This document shows, piece by piece, positions 1-6,950 of a stretch of 38,123 nucleotides of DNA. The translations under genes were made by a program, and so were the position numbers. Source of the DNA: a virus; IMG/VR virus record IMGVR_UViG_3300048589_000270, positions 1 through 38,123 of that record; one strand, given 5' to 3'. The first letter of the stretch is position 1. Each line of letters begins with the position of its first letter. The notes beneath the pieces were generated by a model, which saw nothing but the letters and a program-made list of their open reading frames with translations, made no database searches and was not told the DNA's origin.

Positions 1-56
1 CGTGGCGGGCCACTGGTTTCTCCATGCAGCCGGGGTGGCTGATGGAGGTTGATTAG
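1..56. other. Left-edge stretch, possible truncated gene of unclear strand
   Basis: Two readings are possible and neither is secure. On the plus strand a frame open from base 3 ends at a TAG at 54-56, giving a 17-residue C-terminus that ends in PGWLMEVD; its stop overlaps the first operator. On the minus strand an ATG at 25-23 begins MEKPVARH and runs off the edge. It has no clear ribosome binding site, but a TTGACT box (minus strand, 78-73) lies upstream among the operators. A leftward gene such as an integrase or excisionase would be usual next to a lysogeny operon, but nothing here identifies one. Confidence 0.3.
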
Positions 57-110
57 GCAAAGATGCCTAGGCAGTCAAGCCTAATTATGCGCGTATGCCT
101 ATTTTAGGCG
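54..110. promoter_or_regulatory. Left operator cluster for the phage repressor (candidate)
   Basis: Dyad TAGGCA-AAGA-TGCCTA lies at 54-69. It shares its right arm with a second, imperfect dyad TAGGCA-GTCA-AGCCTA at 68-83. At 95-110 is the 16-mer ATGCCTATTTTAGGCG, which recurs identically at 2577-2592 beside the repressor gene. A minus-strand TTGACT (78-73) with the first dyad in the following spacer could be a leftward -35 box, although the matching -10 (TAATCA, 55-50) is poor. The stop codon of the minus-strand gene ending at 104 lies inside the 16-mer. The shared half-site strongly suggests that the repressor binds here as well as at its own promoter region. Confidence 0.65.
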
Positions 111-778
111 ATGGGCCTGTTTATTCTCTCTTTCTCCGCCTTGGCCTTCTTCTTCGTCAGGCGGGCGATGTCCTTATCCCAATCGTCGGCCCATCCCCCG
201 GCCTTAGCCTGCTCGCAAAGCGCGATAGCGCGATCGAGGTTGCCGCGTTTCTCTTCGATTATTCTCAGTTGTCGAAAGCATGCATGGGAGGGCACCATGC
301 CGAAAAATTCCTTGGCCTCGACCGCGGCCTGTTCATGGATGTCGATGCACATTTCGCACGCTTTTATTGCGTTCTCAAAAGCCCCTGGAACGCTGTCCCG
401 CCACCGATAAAAAACCTTGCAGTGGTCTGCCAATGCAAAGTGCCGGTCGAGGATAGGGGTATCCGAGTCGATGAATTCCATCGACTTCTCGAGGAAGGCC
501 AAGGCCAAATGAGCATAGCCCGGCCTGCTGAACCAAGTAGCCAAAAGTGACAGGTGCTTAAAGGCTCCGCGCTGGGCGCCGCATCCCGACCCATCAACCA
601 GCGGACGCTCAATCGATATAACGTGGGCGGTAGCCGTAGAGGGGTCTGCCGCAATCCGGAGAGGCATAAAAGTGTCTGCCATCCACTCGCGATCGGGTTC
701 CGAGAATGTGCTGAACCACCAATCTTGAAGGCCCATCGCCGCGATATCACCCGCTACGGCTTCGCGGCTAGATGGCAT
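104..778 (-). CDS. TPR-like protein of the lysogeny operon
   Basis: This is the last of four minus-strand genes beginning with the repressor; the product has 224 residues from this start. The C-terminal third reads as a helical repeat of tetratricopeptide type, with a core resembling RQLRIIEEKRGNLDRAIALC and then a Gly-Trp turn and a Lys-rich tail ending in KERINRPIA. The middle is also alpha-helical and rich in Trp, Phe and Cys. There is no signal peptide or membrane segment, so it is probably cytoplasmic and protein-binding. An upstream ATG at 811 would give 235 residues and a longer overlap with the preceding gene; 778 was chosen because it lies just before that gene's stop, which suits translational coupling. 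Specific function is unknown. Confidence 0.7.
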   Translation of the reverse strand: MPSSREAVAGDIAAMGLQDWWFSTFSEPDREWMADTFMPLRIAADPSTATAHVISIERPLVDGSGCGAQRGAFKHLSLLATWFSRPGYAHLALAFLEKSMEFIDSDTPILDRHFALADHCKVFYRWRDSVPGAFENAIKACEMCIDIHEQAAVEAKEFFGMVPSHACFRQLRIIEEKRGNLDRAIALCEQAKAGGWADDWDKDIARLTKKKAKAEKERINRPIA

Positions 779-1496
779 TCGGTTTCGCGGCCTTTTCCGC
801 TGCCTCGGCATCTGAAACGATCTTCGAAAGCCTTGCGTCGCTCATGATGATGATCATGTCGTCAATCTTGCTGAAGCGCGATTCGACTAGGATTGACGCG
901 AGCGGGTTGGTCCAGATTGCCGTCTCTTTGTCGAAGCTGTTCCCGATCCTGTTTTGCACAGTGTCTTTGACGAGCTTGGGGGCGCCCCATTTTCCGCTGA
1001 GGGCTTCGACGGTCTCCGGATATGCCGCCACATTCGAGGTTCCCTTGAATTTGTACATTCGCATCACGCCGTCGACGGGATCTTGGATAAATGAAAAGTC
1101 GTAGTTGCCGGAGCCATACCCTGAACTGGCGAGCGACAGCATGGCGGCGCTGCCATTGCCGTATTGCGACCCGATCGTGACCCAGATGCACTTTTTGACG
1201 CCAAGCGCCTTCTCGGTTTCATCGAAAATCATAACGTCGATCGGCTCGCGGCTGTAATTCCGCATAACCTCTACCTTCTCCCCGGTGCAAACGACCTTGG
1301 AGGGCTTACCGTCGGGATGAGGTAGCGTCCGAAATTCTTCGAGGGTCATGCCGAGGGGCACGCCCTTGAAGTCATAGAGCTTGGGAGCCGCGGCCGGCGT
1401 CGGCTTCGTCAGCGTGGCCTTGCCTTGCGCGTACCCCGCCGCAGGCGCCACAGACAATAAAAACATGGCGCCGAAGGCAAGTGTCATCCGTTTCAT
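768..1496 (-). CDS. Exported protein of unknown function, lysogeny operon
   Basis: The 242-residue product begins with a clear signal peptide: basic MKRM, a hydrophobic stretch to about residue 20, and a cleavage site near AGYAQG. The mature part opens with a motif like YDFKGVPLGMTLEEF, a style seen in periplasmic proteins of sphingomonads. It has two spaced cysteines (in VVCTGE and KKCIW) that could form a disulfide. There are no further membrane segments, so it should be periplasmic. Its ATG overlaps the stop of the HIRAN gene by one base (TAATG), so the two are probably co-translated from the repressor transcript and made in the lysogen. A periplasmic product expressed beside a repressor suggests lysogenic conversion or superinfection exclusion, but this is inference. 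Confidence 0.8.
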   Translation of the reverse strand: MKRMTLAFGAMFLLSVAPAAGYAQGKATLTKPTPAAAPKLYDFKGVPLGMTLEEFRTLPHPDGKPSKVVCTGEKVEVMRNYSREPIDVMIFDETEKALGVKKCIWVTIGSQYGNGSAAMLSLASSGYGSGNYDFSFIQDPVDGVMRMYKFKGTSNVAAYPETVEALSGKWGAPKLVKDTVQNRIGNSFDKETAIWTNPLASILVESRFSKIDDMIIIMSDARLSKIVSDAEAAEKAAKPNAI

Positions 1497-1900
1497 TATT
1501 CATCCTCCCAAATTTCGTCAGGCCACCAGTCCTGATCTTCTCCGCTGCGGGTGGGCGACGGACTCTCCCGCTTCTCCGGCACGGCGGGAAGGGTGGGCTC
1601 GTCGCCTTCCAAATTGGCGCGGATTGTCGCGCCCCACACTTCCGGCTGCTGGAATACGGCGGTCACGATCCCCCGCCTCATCGCCGCGCCGATCATCGGC
1701 GCCCGCTCCGCGCGCAGGTAGCCGATCTGGATATCCCGAGCCGAAAAGACTGCGACAGCGTTGGGATCGGCCGGATTGCGAGGCTCATGGATCAGCTTTA
1801 CCGGTTCGCCTGGCTTGCACATCGCGATCTCGAATTGCCGCGGCGGGCCCTTCTTATTGTCGTGCGCGACGCCGACGACCGCGAGCGACATTTCGCGCAC
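1496..1900 (-). CDS. HIRAN-domain protein
   Basis: The 134-residue product is essentially one HIRAN domain with an acidic, Trp-containing tail ending in WPDEIWEDE. The diagnostic core is visible: LIHEPRNPADPNAVAVFS, then IGYLRAERA about ten residues later. HIRAN domains are small beta-barrels, known from Rad5/HLTF helicases, that bind DNA 3' ends; stand-alone copies occur in bacteria and phages. Here no helicase is fused. The gene starts 7 bp after the repressor stop, so it is very likely made in the lysogen. An alternative in-frame ATG at 1891 (MSLAVV) is possible. A role in sensing damaged or invading DNA is plausible but inferred. Confidence 0.85.
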   Translation of the reverse strand: MREMSLAVVGVAHDNKKGPPRQFEIAMCKPGEPVKLIHEPRNPADPNAVAVFSARDIQIGYLRAERAPMIGAAMRRGIVTAVFQQPEVWGATIRANLEGDEPTLPAVPEKRESPSPTRSGEDQDWWPDEIWEDE

Positions 1901-1906
1901 CGCTCG

Positions 1907-2554
1907 TCAGGTCTTCCGCACGATCGCGACGACGCGACCGACGACATGCAATTCGCCGTCGTAAGCCACCTCCTGCGGGACCGATGGATTGTCGGAGAGG
2001 ATTTTGACGCTGCCGTCCGGGGACGGCCGAAGTCGCTTGATGATGCCGACATGCCCAAACGCCGCCGCCCAGATGCGATCTGCCATACGGACCTCGCGCT
2101 GGGTCGTGTCGATCATCACCTTGTCGGCGTCGAGGATCGTTGGAAACATTGAATCGCCCGTCCCATCGGCAAGAAAGATTTTTTCGGGCGGCGCGGAAGT
2201 GAATTGCCGCAGCCACGAACGCGAAAACTTGTGCTTTTCGCCAGTCGTGGGAAGGTCGATATAGCCCCCTGCGCCCATGCCATAAGCGATATCCCACTGC
2301 TGGATTTCGACGTCATCTTCCGAACCCGTCGAAACCGCCGGGAGACCTAGCGTGGCGAAGCCGGGGAAGTCAGGAAATTCCTCTCGCAGTTTTGCGAGCG
2401 TGTCGCGATGCAGCCGACCCGTAGCCGACCCATTGGCGAAGCGATTGATCGTCGTATTCGCGACGCCGATGCGCTTTGAAATCTGGTTGACGTTGGTCTC
2501 CGACCACTCGACCAGTTCCTGCACTAGGCGAATATCATCTTGAACGCTGCTCAT
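1907..2554 (-). CDS. cI: CI-type repressor with S24 (LexA-like) peptidase domain
   Basis: From the ATG at 2554 the product has 215 residues. The N-terminal part (about residues 10-45) is a helix-turn-helix with ISKRIGVANTTINRFANGS. The C-terminal half is a LexA/CI S24 domain: nucleophile Ser135 in GTGDSMFPTI, likely general base Lys173 in IIKRL, and a candidate Ala95-Gly96 self-cleavage site in GMGAGG. It should maintain lysogeny by binding the TAGGCA-type operators and be inactivated through RecA-stimulated self-cleavage. An in-frame ATG at 2614 would add 20 residues but sits inside the operator region, so 2554 is preferred; neither start has a strong ribosome binding site. It is divergent from the cro-like gene at 2646, as in lambdoid immunity regions. 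Confidence 0.93.
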   Translation of the reverse strand: MSSVQDDIRLVQELVEWSETNVNQISKRIGVANTTINRFANGSATGRLHRDTLAKLREEFPDFPGFATLGLPAVSTGSEDDVEIQQWDIAYGMGAGGYIDLPTTGEKHKFSRSWLRQFTSAPPEKIFLADGTGDSMFPTILDADKVMIDTTQREVRMADRIWAAAFGHVGIIKRLRPSPDGSVKILSDNPSVPQEVAYDGELHVVGRVVAIVRKT

Positions 2555-2576
2555 ATCGGCGCGAGCGATAGCAGGG

Positions 2577-2646
2577 ATGCCTATTTTAGGCGTTAGGCAA
2601 GTTTGCATTTGCATTTAGGCAGAAATGCCTATATCTCGCCTAGGCA
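2577..2646. promoter_or_regulatory. Immunity operator/promoter region between cI and cro
   Basis: The gap holds at least seven TAGGCA-type half-sites. They form ATGCCTATTTTAGGCG (2577-2592), a lone TTAGGCA (2593-2599), the perfect dyad TAGGCA-GAAA-TGCCTA (2616-2631) and CGCCTAGGCA (2637-2646). A rightward -10 candidate TATATC lies at 2630-2635, just after the perfect dyad, with TTGCAT boxes upstream at 2603 and 2609 at non-ideal spacing. On the minus strand TAAAAT (2588-2583) could be the -10 for cI. The half-site matches the left cluster at 54-110. Confidence 0.8.
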
Positions 2647-2858
2647 TGGAACAGCAGCATCCCTTGGACAGCCTGTTTGCGTCAGCAAAGGCTAATCGCA
2701 TTCCCATGTCGCGCGTTTGCGAGCGTGCAGGAGTTGATCCCACCACGCCATCGCGATGGAAGCGCGGATTGACGCGCCCCTCGGCGGACAAACTCTTCGA
2801 ATTGCAGAAGGCGCTCGCAGTGCTTGTCGAGGAACGGGCAGCGGATGCCGCGGCATGA
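2646..2858 (+). CDS. Cro-like helix-turn-helix protein
   Basis: The 70-residue product starts MEQQHPLDSL. It is a small DNA-binding protein whose helix-turn-helix lies in the segment SRVCERAGVDPTTPSRWKRG, followed by a helix and an Ala-rich end. It is divergent from cI across the operator region and heads the rightward early operon, the position of cro. The ATG at 2646 overlaps the last operator half-site; the upstream in-frame ATG at 2625 lies inside the perfect dyad and is less likely. If the TATATC at 2630 is the -10, the message would be nearly leaderless. The stop overlaps the next start (ATGA). Confidence 0.85.
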   Translation: MEQQHPLDSLFASAKANRIPMSRVCERAGVDPTTPSRWKRGLTRPSADKLFELQKALAVLVEERAADAAA

Positions 2859-3145
2859 GAAGCAATCTCACCGACGCGCTCTGCCATTTCGCCGAGTACT
2901 TTCTGAACGACTTCCTTCCGTTCACGCTCGGCATGCTGGCCTTTTCTGCGATCGTCTTCGGGGGATGGGCGGCGGCTTATGTCGTGCTCGCTCCCCGTTC
3001 CTGCGCCGCCGAATGGGCCGATTACGAACATCGCTGGTCCTTCCACGGTGGTTGCCAAATCAAGATCGATGACCGCTGGGTTCCCACGAACGCCGTGAAG
3101 ATCGACCTTCGCCGCGTCTCCGCCCACCCCGCGCAGGCGAACTGA
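2855..3145 (+). CDS. Small single-pass membrane protein, unknown function
   Basis: The 96-residue product starts at the ATGA overlap with the cro-like gene. It has a short N-terminal helix and one strong hydrophobic segment of about 25 residues (from LPFTLGMLAF to AYVVLA), then a polar C-terminal domain with two cysteines (SCAAEW and GGCQIK). The topology suggests an inner-membrane anchor with a small soluble domain. It is early-expressed by position. No family was recognised; similarity to known early membrane effectors such as exclusion proteins is positional only. Confidence 0.7.
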   Translation: MRSNLTDALCHFAEYFLNDFLPFTLGMLAFSAIVFGGWAAAYVVLAPRSCAAEWADYEHRWSFHGGCQIKIDDRWVPTNAVKIDLRRVSAHPAQAN

Positions 3146-3147
3146 CC

Positions 3148-3432
3148 ATGACCTCGCGCCACACCCTCATAGTCGGCGAGCAGGGGCCTGCCCTTTTCTC
3201 CACCGATCCCTTCACCCCCGAACAGGAAGCCCGCCTTCGCGCGATCGTGCGTGAGGAGATTGATGCGGATCGGCTGATTGTCGGCGGATGCAACGATATA
3301 GACGCCTATGCGCGCAGCATCGCCTTTGATCGCGCGCATATCCTGTCGTCCCAAAATATCGACGCGGCACTCGCTAAGTTGCGGCGGCCGACTAAAACCG
3401 AAAATCCAGATCAGGCTCAGCCTTATGAATAG
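3148..3432 (+). CDS. Hypothetical early protein
   Basis: The 94-residue soluble product starts MTSRHTLIVGEQGP, two bases after the preceding stop. The middle is predicted helical and charged (PEQEARLRAIVREEIDADRL), the C-terminus polar. No domain was recognised and there is no signal or membrane segment. Codon use and spacing fit the surrounding early operon. Its last 41 bp overlap the 3' end of the oppositely oriented gene at 3392-3637. Confidence 0.65.
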   Translation: MTSRHTLIVGEQGPALFSTDPFTPEQEARLRAIVREEIDADRLIVGGCNDIDAYARSIAFDRAHILSSQNIDAALAKLRRPTKTENPDQAQPYE

Positions 3433-3637
3433 GGCAGTCGACCTGACCGTCGCGGGCGATGTCCATGCAGAGCTGCCGCAAATCATAGCGGTCACTGGTC
3501 CTGTTGTCGGACTTGGCCTTTTCGTCGGCGTCAACCAGCGCCTCGACGATCTTGCTGACATGCCGCTGATCGATGGTCCCGGCGTGATGCAGGCCGGACA
3601 CGATGGCGCGCAAAGCGAGCCTTGTTGCGTAGTCCAT
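3392..3637 (-). CDS. Small counter-oriented helical protein, unknown function
   Basis: This minus-strand ORF interrupts the rightward early operon. From ATG 3637 it encodes 81 residues, beginning MDYATRLALR and continuing with protein-like helical sequence (IDQRHVSKIVEALVDADEKA, LRQLCMDIARDG). The start is supported by AAAGGA six bases upstream. A nearby ATG at 3643 and a longer frame to 3730 exist but lack this support. The plus strand opposite carries no convincing gene between 3433 and 3699. Promoter and terminator are not obvious. No family was recognised. Confidence 0.6.
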   Translation of the reverse strand: MDYATRLALRAIVSGLHHAGTIDQRHVSKIVEALVDADEKAKSDNRTSDRYDLRQLCMDIARDGQVDCPIHKAEPDLDFRF

Positions 3638-3699
3638 CCCCATTCCTTTCGTGCTGGCTTCAACAACCGCACGATAGGCGCGCTGCCGGGTGCTTCGCA

Positions 3700-3951
3700 A
3701 TGACGCCCGGCAGCAACCCCCTTCCCCCACTCGCCTCCCCCACGGCGAGCGTCCCGGCTGACCTCCCCCTTTCGGTCAGCCGGGGCAAACTCATCCCTGA
3801 ACTGAACGCTGTCCTCTCCGGATGCGCGCTCATCACGGCTGCGGACGGCGTGCTTGCGGTCGAACCCCTGCAATTCATCGGCCTGTCCGACGCAAGCGGA
3901 CGCCTGAAGGCTGATCTTCCCCGGTTTCATCATTCTCATGGGAGGCTGTAA
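3700..3951 (+). CDS. Hypothetical early protein
   Basis: The 83-residue ORF begins MTPGSNPLPPLASPT. It has a Pro/Ser/Ala-rich start, then a more ordered segment (SRGKLIPELNAVLSGCALIT, VEPLQFIGLSDASG) and a basic end. Its TAA overlaps the next ATG by one base, which supports it as a real operon member. No recognisable domain is present. The proline-rich start could be non-coding if a later start is used, but no better one is obvious. Confidence 0.5.
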   Translation: MTPGSNPLPPLASPTASVPADLPLSVSRGKLIPELNAVLSGCALITAADGVLAVEPLQFIGLSDASGRLKADLPRFHHSHGRL

Positions 3952-4421
3952 TGGCTGAACTGTTCAACCCTGTCGTTCCGAACATTCGGAACGTGACGGA
4001 ACTTCAATACCATCAGGCCCTTATCGCCGGGCTGGCTCGGGTGGCCGGCCATCTCGGGCGCGGCAACCTCGCCGACAAGTCAAACCGCACCACGCGCGCG
4101 CTCGACAAGCTGTTCTCGGGTTCATCGGGCGACACCAGCGGCAAGGGTCTGCTCGACTTCCTGAAAGCCGATGCGTCCGCACTGGATGAGGTTCTGGCGC
4201 TGTATGGCTACCAGCTCGCCCCGCTGGGCCGGGAAGCCGTGCTTGACTTCGAGATCATCGCGGACGCCGCGGCGCTTACCGCCGAGCACACTGAAGCCAT
4301 GCGCGACGGGAAGCGCGATCATCGCGAGACGATCCGCATCGCCGACAAAGCCCGTCCGGTCGTCGCTCGGTATCAGGGCATCATCGCCGAAGCCGACCAG
4401 ATCAAGGGGGTCGGCCAATGA
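3951..4421 (+). CDS. Hypothetical early regulator-like protein
   Basis: The 156-residue product starts MAELFNPVVPNIRNVTELQY. It is almost entirely helical, with a segment resembling a lambda-CII/CP76-style or helix-turn-helix arrangement (NLADKSNRTTRALDKLFSG, then ALDEVLALYGYQLAPL). A second charged helical half runs from AAALTAEHTEAM to IIAEADQIKG. By position and style it may be a DNA-binding regulator of early or lysogenic choice, but the match is weak and could be wrong. The stop overlaps the next start (ATGA). Confidence 0.65.
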   Translation: MAELFNPVVPNIRNVTELQYHQALIAGLARVAGHLGRGNLADKSNRTTRALDKLFSGSSGDTSGKGLLDFLKADASALDEVLALYGYQLAPLGREAVLDFEIIADAAALTAEHTEAMRDGKRDHRETIRIADKARPVVARYQGIIAEADQIKGVGQ

Positions 4422-4567
4422 CCGTCCTTCTCGGCTTCGTCATCTTCTGGGCGGGCGGCTTTCTCGGCCTGTTCGTCGGCTGTGCGCTGGGCATGAACTC
4501 GCGTTCGGAGCTTCTTGACGAACTCGACGATGCCGATGCCGAGATTGATCGGCTGCGGGGCGCGTGA
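4418..4567 (+). CDS. Tiny membrane protein
   Basis: The 49-residue ORF lies between overlapping ATGA and TGATG junctions. It starts MTVLLGFVIFWAGGFLGLFV, a hydrophobic glycine-rich membrane segment of about 25 residues, followed by a short acidic helix ending EIDRLRGA. The exact coupling on both sides and the conserved membrane-helix pattern make it likely to be real. The likely arrangement is one pass in the inner membrane with a cytoplasmic acidic tail. Function is unknown. Confidence 0.65.
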   Translation: MTVLLGFVIFWAGGFLGLFVGCALGMNSRSELLDELDDADAEIDRLRGA

Positions 4568-5958
4568 TGAACGCTTACGCTCAATTCCTCGCCCGCAAAG
4601 CGATCGACGACCCCGCGACGGGTTTGACCGAATGGGCCGAATTGCCGTCGTGCCTGTTCCCGCATCAGGCCGATATCGTTGCATGGGCGCTTCGTCGGGG
4701 ACGTGCGGCATTGTTCGCTGGCACCGGCCTAGGCAAGTCCCTGATGGAACTGGCATGGGCGCAAGCGGTCACGGCGGCAACTGGCAAGGATATCTTGCAC
4801 CTCGCCCCGCTTGCCGTATCCAATCAGATGGCGCGCGAAGCCGACAAGTTCGGCATTTCCGCCCGCATCGTCGCCCGGCAGGGTGAGTGCGGCCCCGGCA
4901 CGAACATCACCAACTATCAGAAGCTGGACCACTTCGACCTGTCTCAATTCGGCGGGGTCATCCTCGACGAAAGCAGCATCCTCAAATCGACCGATGGCAA
5001 ATATCGCACGGCGCTGATCGAGGCTTGCCAGTCGATCCCGTTCCGCCTTGCCGCGACCGCGACCCCGGCGCCGAACGACTTCATGGAATTGGGCAACCAC
5101 GCCGAGTTCCTGGGCGTGATGAAATACACCGACATGCTCGCGACGTTCTTTGCGCATGACGGCGGATCGACGCAGAATTGGCGGCTTAAGGGTCACGCTG
5201 AGAATGAGTTCTGGCGCTGGATGGCGTCGTGGGCGGTTATGCTCCGGAAGCCATCGGATCTAGGCTATCCGAATGACGGCTATGACCTCCCGCCGCTGAA
5301 ATATCATCAGCATACGGTGGCCGTCGAATATGCGCCGTCGATGGAGACGGGGCTTTTGTTCCCGGTCGAGGCGTCCACGCTCTCCGAGCGCATCGCCGCC
5401 CGCCGCGATACTGTGGCCGATCGCGTTGCCAAGGCCGCCGAGGTCACCCCCGCTGATCGCCCCTTCGTATGGTGGTGCAATCTCAATTCGGAGAGCGAGG
5501 CGCTGGCGAAGGCGATCCCCGATGCAGTCGAGGTTCGCGGGTCGGACGACGATAAAGCCAAAGAGCGCAAGCTGATCGATTTCAGCGAGGGGCGCATCCG
5601 CGTTCTCGTGACCAAGCCGTCAATCTGCGGCTTCGGGATGAACTGGCAGCATTGCGCCGATACCGGCTTCGTCGGGCTCAATGACAGCTTTGAGCAATTC
5701 TATCAGGCCATCCGCCGTTTCTGGCGATTCGGACAGACCAGCCCCGTCAACTGCCACATCATCGCGGCGGAAACCGAGGGCGCCACCGTCGCCAACATCA
5801 AGCGGAAAGAGGCTGACGCCGACCGCATGGCCGCCGCGATGGTGATGCACATGGCCGATCTGTCCAGCGCCGCCGTGCGCGGATCGGTTCGCGATACCCC
5901 AAATTATGACCCGCAACAGCCGGTCATCCTTCCTTCATTTTTGGAGATAGCCGCATGA
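4567..5958 (+). CDS. SNF2/DEAD-like DNA helicase
   Basis: The 463-residue superfamily 2 helicase has a Walker A at residues 52-58 (GTGLGKS), a Walker B variant DESS in VILDESSILKS, motif III as TATPAPND, and C-terminal motif VI as AIRRFWRFGQ. This SNF2-type layout is common in phages. It overlaps the preceding stop by one base, and its own stop overlaps the methyltransferase start by 4 bp, so the two are probably a functional pair. A GTG at 4564 directly before the ATG is an alternative start. Likely roles are DNA remodelling during replication or recombination, or, with the methyltransferase, protection against restriction. The Walker B motif has Ser-Ser in place of the usual Ala-Asp/His. 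Confidence 0.9.
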   Translation: MNAYAQFLARKAIDDPATGLTEWAELPSCLFPHQADIVAWALRRGRAALFAGTGLGKSLMELAWAQAVTAATGKDILHLAPLAVSNQMAREADKFGISARIVARQGECGPGTNITNYQKLDHFDLSQFGGVILDESSILKSTDGKYRTALIEACQSIPFRLAATATPAPNDFMELGNHAEFLGVMKYTDMLATFFAHDGGSTQNWRLKGHAENEFWRWMASWAVMLRKPSDLGYPNDGYDLPPLKYHQHTVAVEYAPSMETGLLFPVEASTLSERIAARRDTVADRVAKAAEVTPADRPFVWWCNLNSESEALAKAIPDAVEVRGSDDDKAKERKLIDFSEGRIRVLVTKPSICGFGMNWQHCADTGFVGLNDSFEQFYQAIRRFWRFGQTSPVNCHIIAAETEGATVANIKRKEADADRMAAAMVMHMADLSSAAVRGSVRDTPNYDPQQPVILPSFLEIAA

Positions 5959-6950
5959 CGATCAAGGCCGTCGATCAAGTCGTGACCGACCAATACGCCA
6001 TCTATCAGGGCGATAGCTGCGAGATTATCCGCGCGATCCCCGGCGACAGCATCCATTTCGGCATCCATTCGCCGCCGTTCGAGGGTCTCTACAAGTTTTC
6101 GAATTACGACCGCGATATCAGCAACAATGAAGGCGGCGCCTTTTGGGAGCATTACGCCTTCCTGATTGCCGAATTGCTGCGCGTCACCATGCCGGGCCGT
6201 CTCCACAGCGTCCACGTGATGCAGCTTCCGACCAGCAAGATACGGCACGGTCATATCGGGATGCGCGACTTCCGCGGCGAAGTGATCCGGGCCTATGAGG
6301 ACGCGGGCTGGATTTTCCATAGCGAGGTCTGCATCTGGAAAGACCCCGTCGTCGCGCAGCAGCGCACGAAGTCGATCCGCCTCCTTCACAAGCAAATCGT
6401 CAAGGACAGCACGATCAGCGGTCAGGGTCTGGCCGATTACATCGTCAGTTTCCGCAAGCCGGGCGACAATCCCGACCCGGTCGCCGGCATGTTCGAGGAA
6501 TTCGTCGGCGAGGGGATGGACGTAAGTGACGAAGCCTATCGTCGCTACTGCGCCAACCCGCCCGCTGATGCCGGGCCGAACTGGAAGCCGTGGCCGCTCG
6601 ACATGTGGCGGTCGGTCCTCGTCTGGCAGCGCTACGCCTCGCCCGTCTGGATGGATATAAATCAGACCCGCACGCTGCAATATCGTGGCGGACGCGACGA
6701 GAAAGACGAGCAGCACATCAGCCCGCTGCAACTCGACGTGATCGAGAGGTGCATCGACCTATGGAGCAATCCCGGTGAAACGGTTCTGACGCCGTTCCTT
6801 GGCATCGGCAGCGAAGTCTATTCCGCCGTAGAGATGGGTCGTCGGGGCGTCGGCATTGAATTGAAGCCGTCTTATTTTGCGCAGGCCAAGCGCAACATCG
6901 AAAGCCTGAAAAGCAAGTCGGGCACGCTCTTTGATGCGGTCGCGGCGTGA
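5955..6950 (+). CDS. Beta-class DNA methyltransferase (N4-cytosine or N6-adenine)
   Basis: The 331-residue product has catalytic motif IV SPPF at residues 39-42 near the N-terminus. The SAM-binding motif comes late (TPFLGIGS, about 279-286), followed by GVGIELKPSYFAQAKRN. This order defines the beta class. Ser-Pro-Pro-Phe favours N4-cytosine but does not exclude N6-adenine. A region typical of these enzymes, beginning DEQHISPLQL, precedes motif I. No restriction endonuclease lies beside it, so it is probably an orphan phage enzyme that marks phage DNA against host restriction. It overlaps the helicase gene by 4 bp and is followed by a TGATG junction. Confidence 0.9.
   Translation: MTIKAVDQVVTDQYAIYQGDSCEIIRAIPGDSIHFGIHSPPFEGLYKFSNYDRDISNNEGGAFWEHYAFLIAELLRVTMPGRLHSVHVMQLPTSKIRHGHIGMRDFRGEVIRAYEDAGWIFHSEVCIWKDPVVAQQRTKSIRLLHKQIVKDSTISGQGLADYIVSFRKPGDNPDPVAGMFEEFVGEGMDVSDEAYRRYCANPPADAGPNWKPWPLDMWRSVLVWQRYASPVWMDINQTRTLQYRGGRDEKDEQHISPLQLDVIERCIDLWSNPGETVLTPFLGIGSEVYSAVEMGRRGVGIELKPSYFAQAKRNIESLKSKSGTLFDAVAA

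Noticed and set aside
4728-4735. CCTAGGCA inside the helicase gene as a further operator
   Set aside because: It is a single short match inside coding sequence without the paired half-site.
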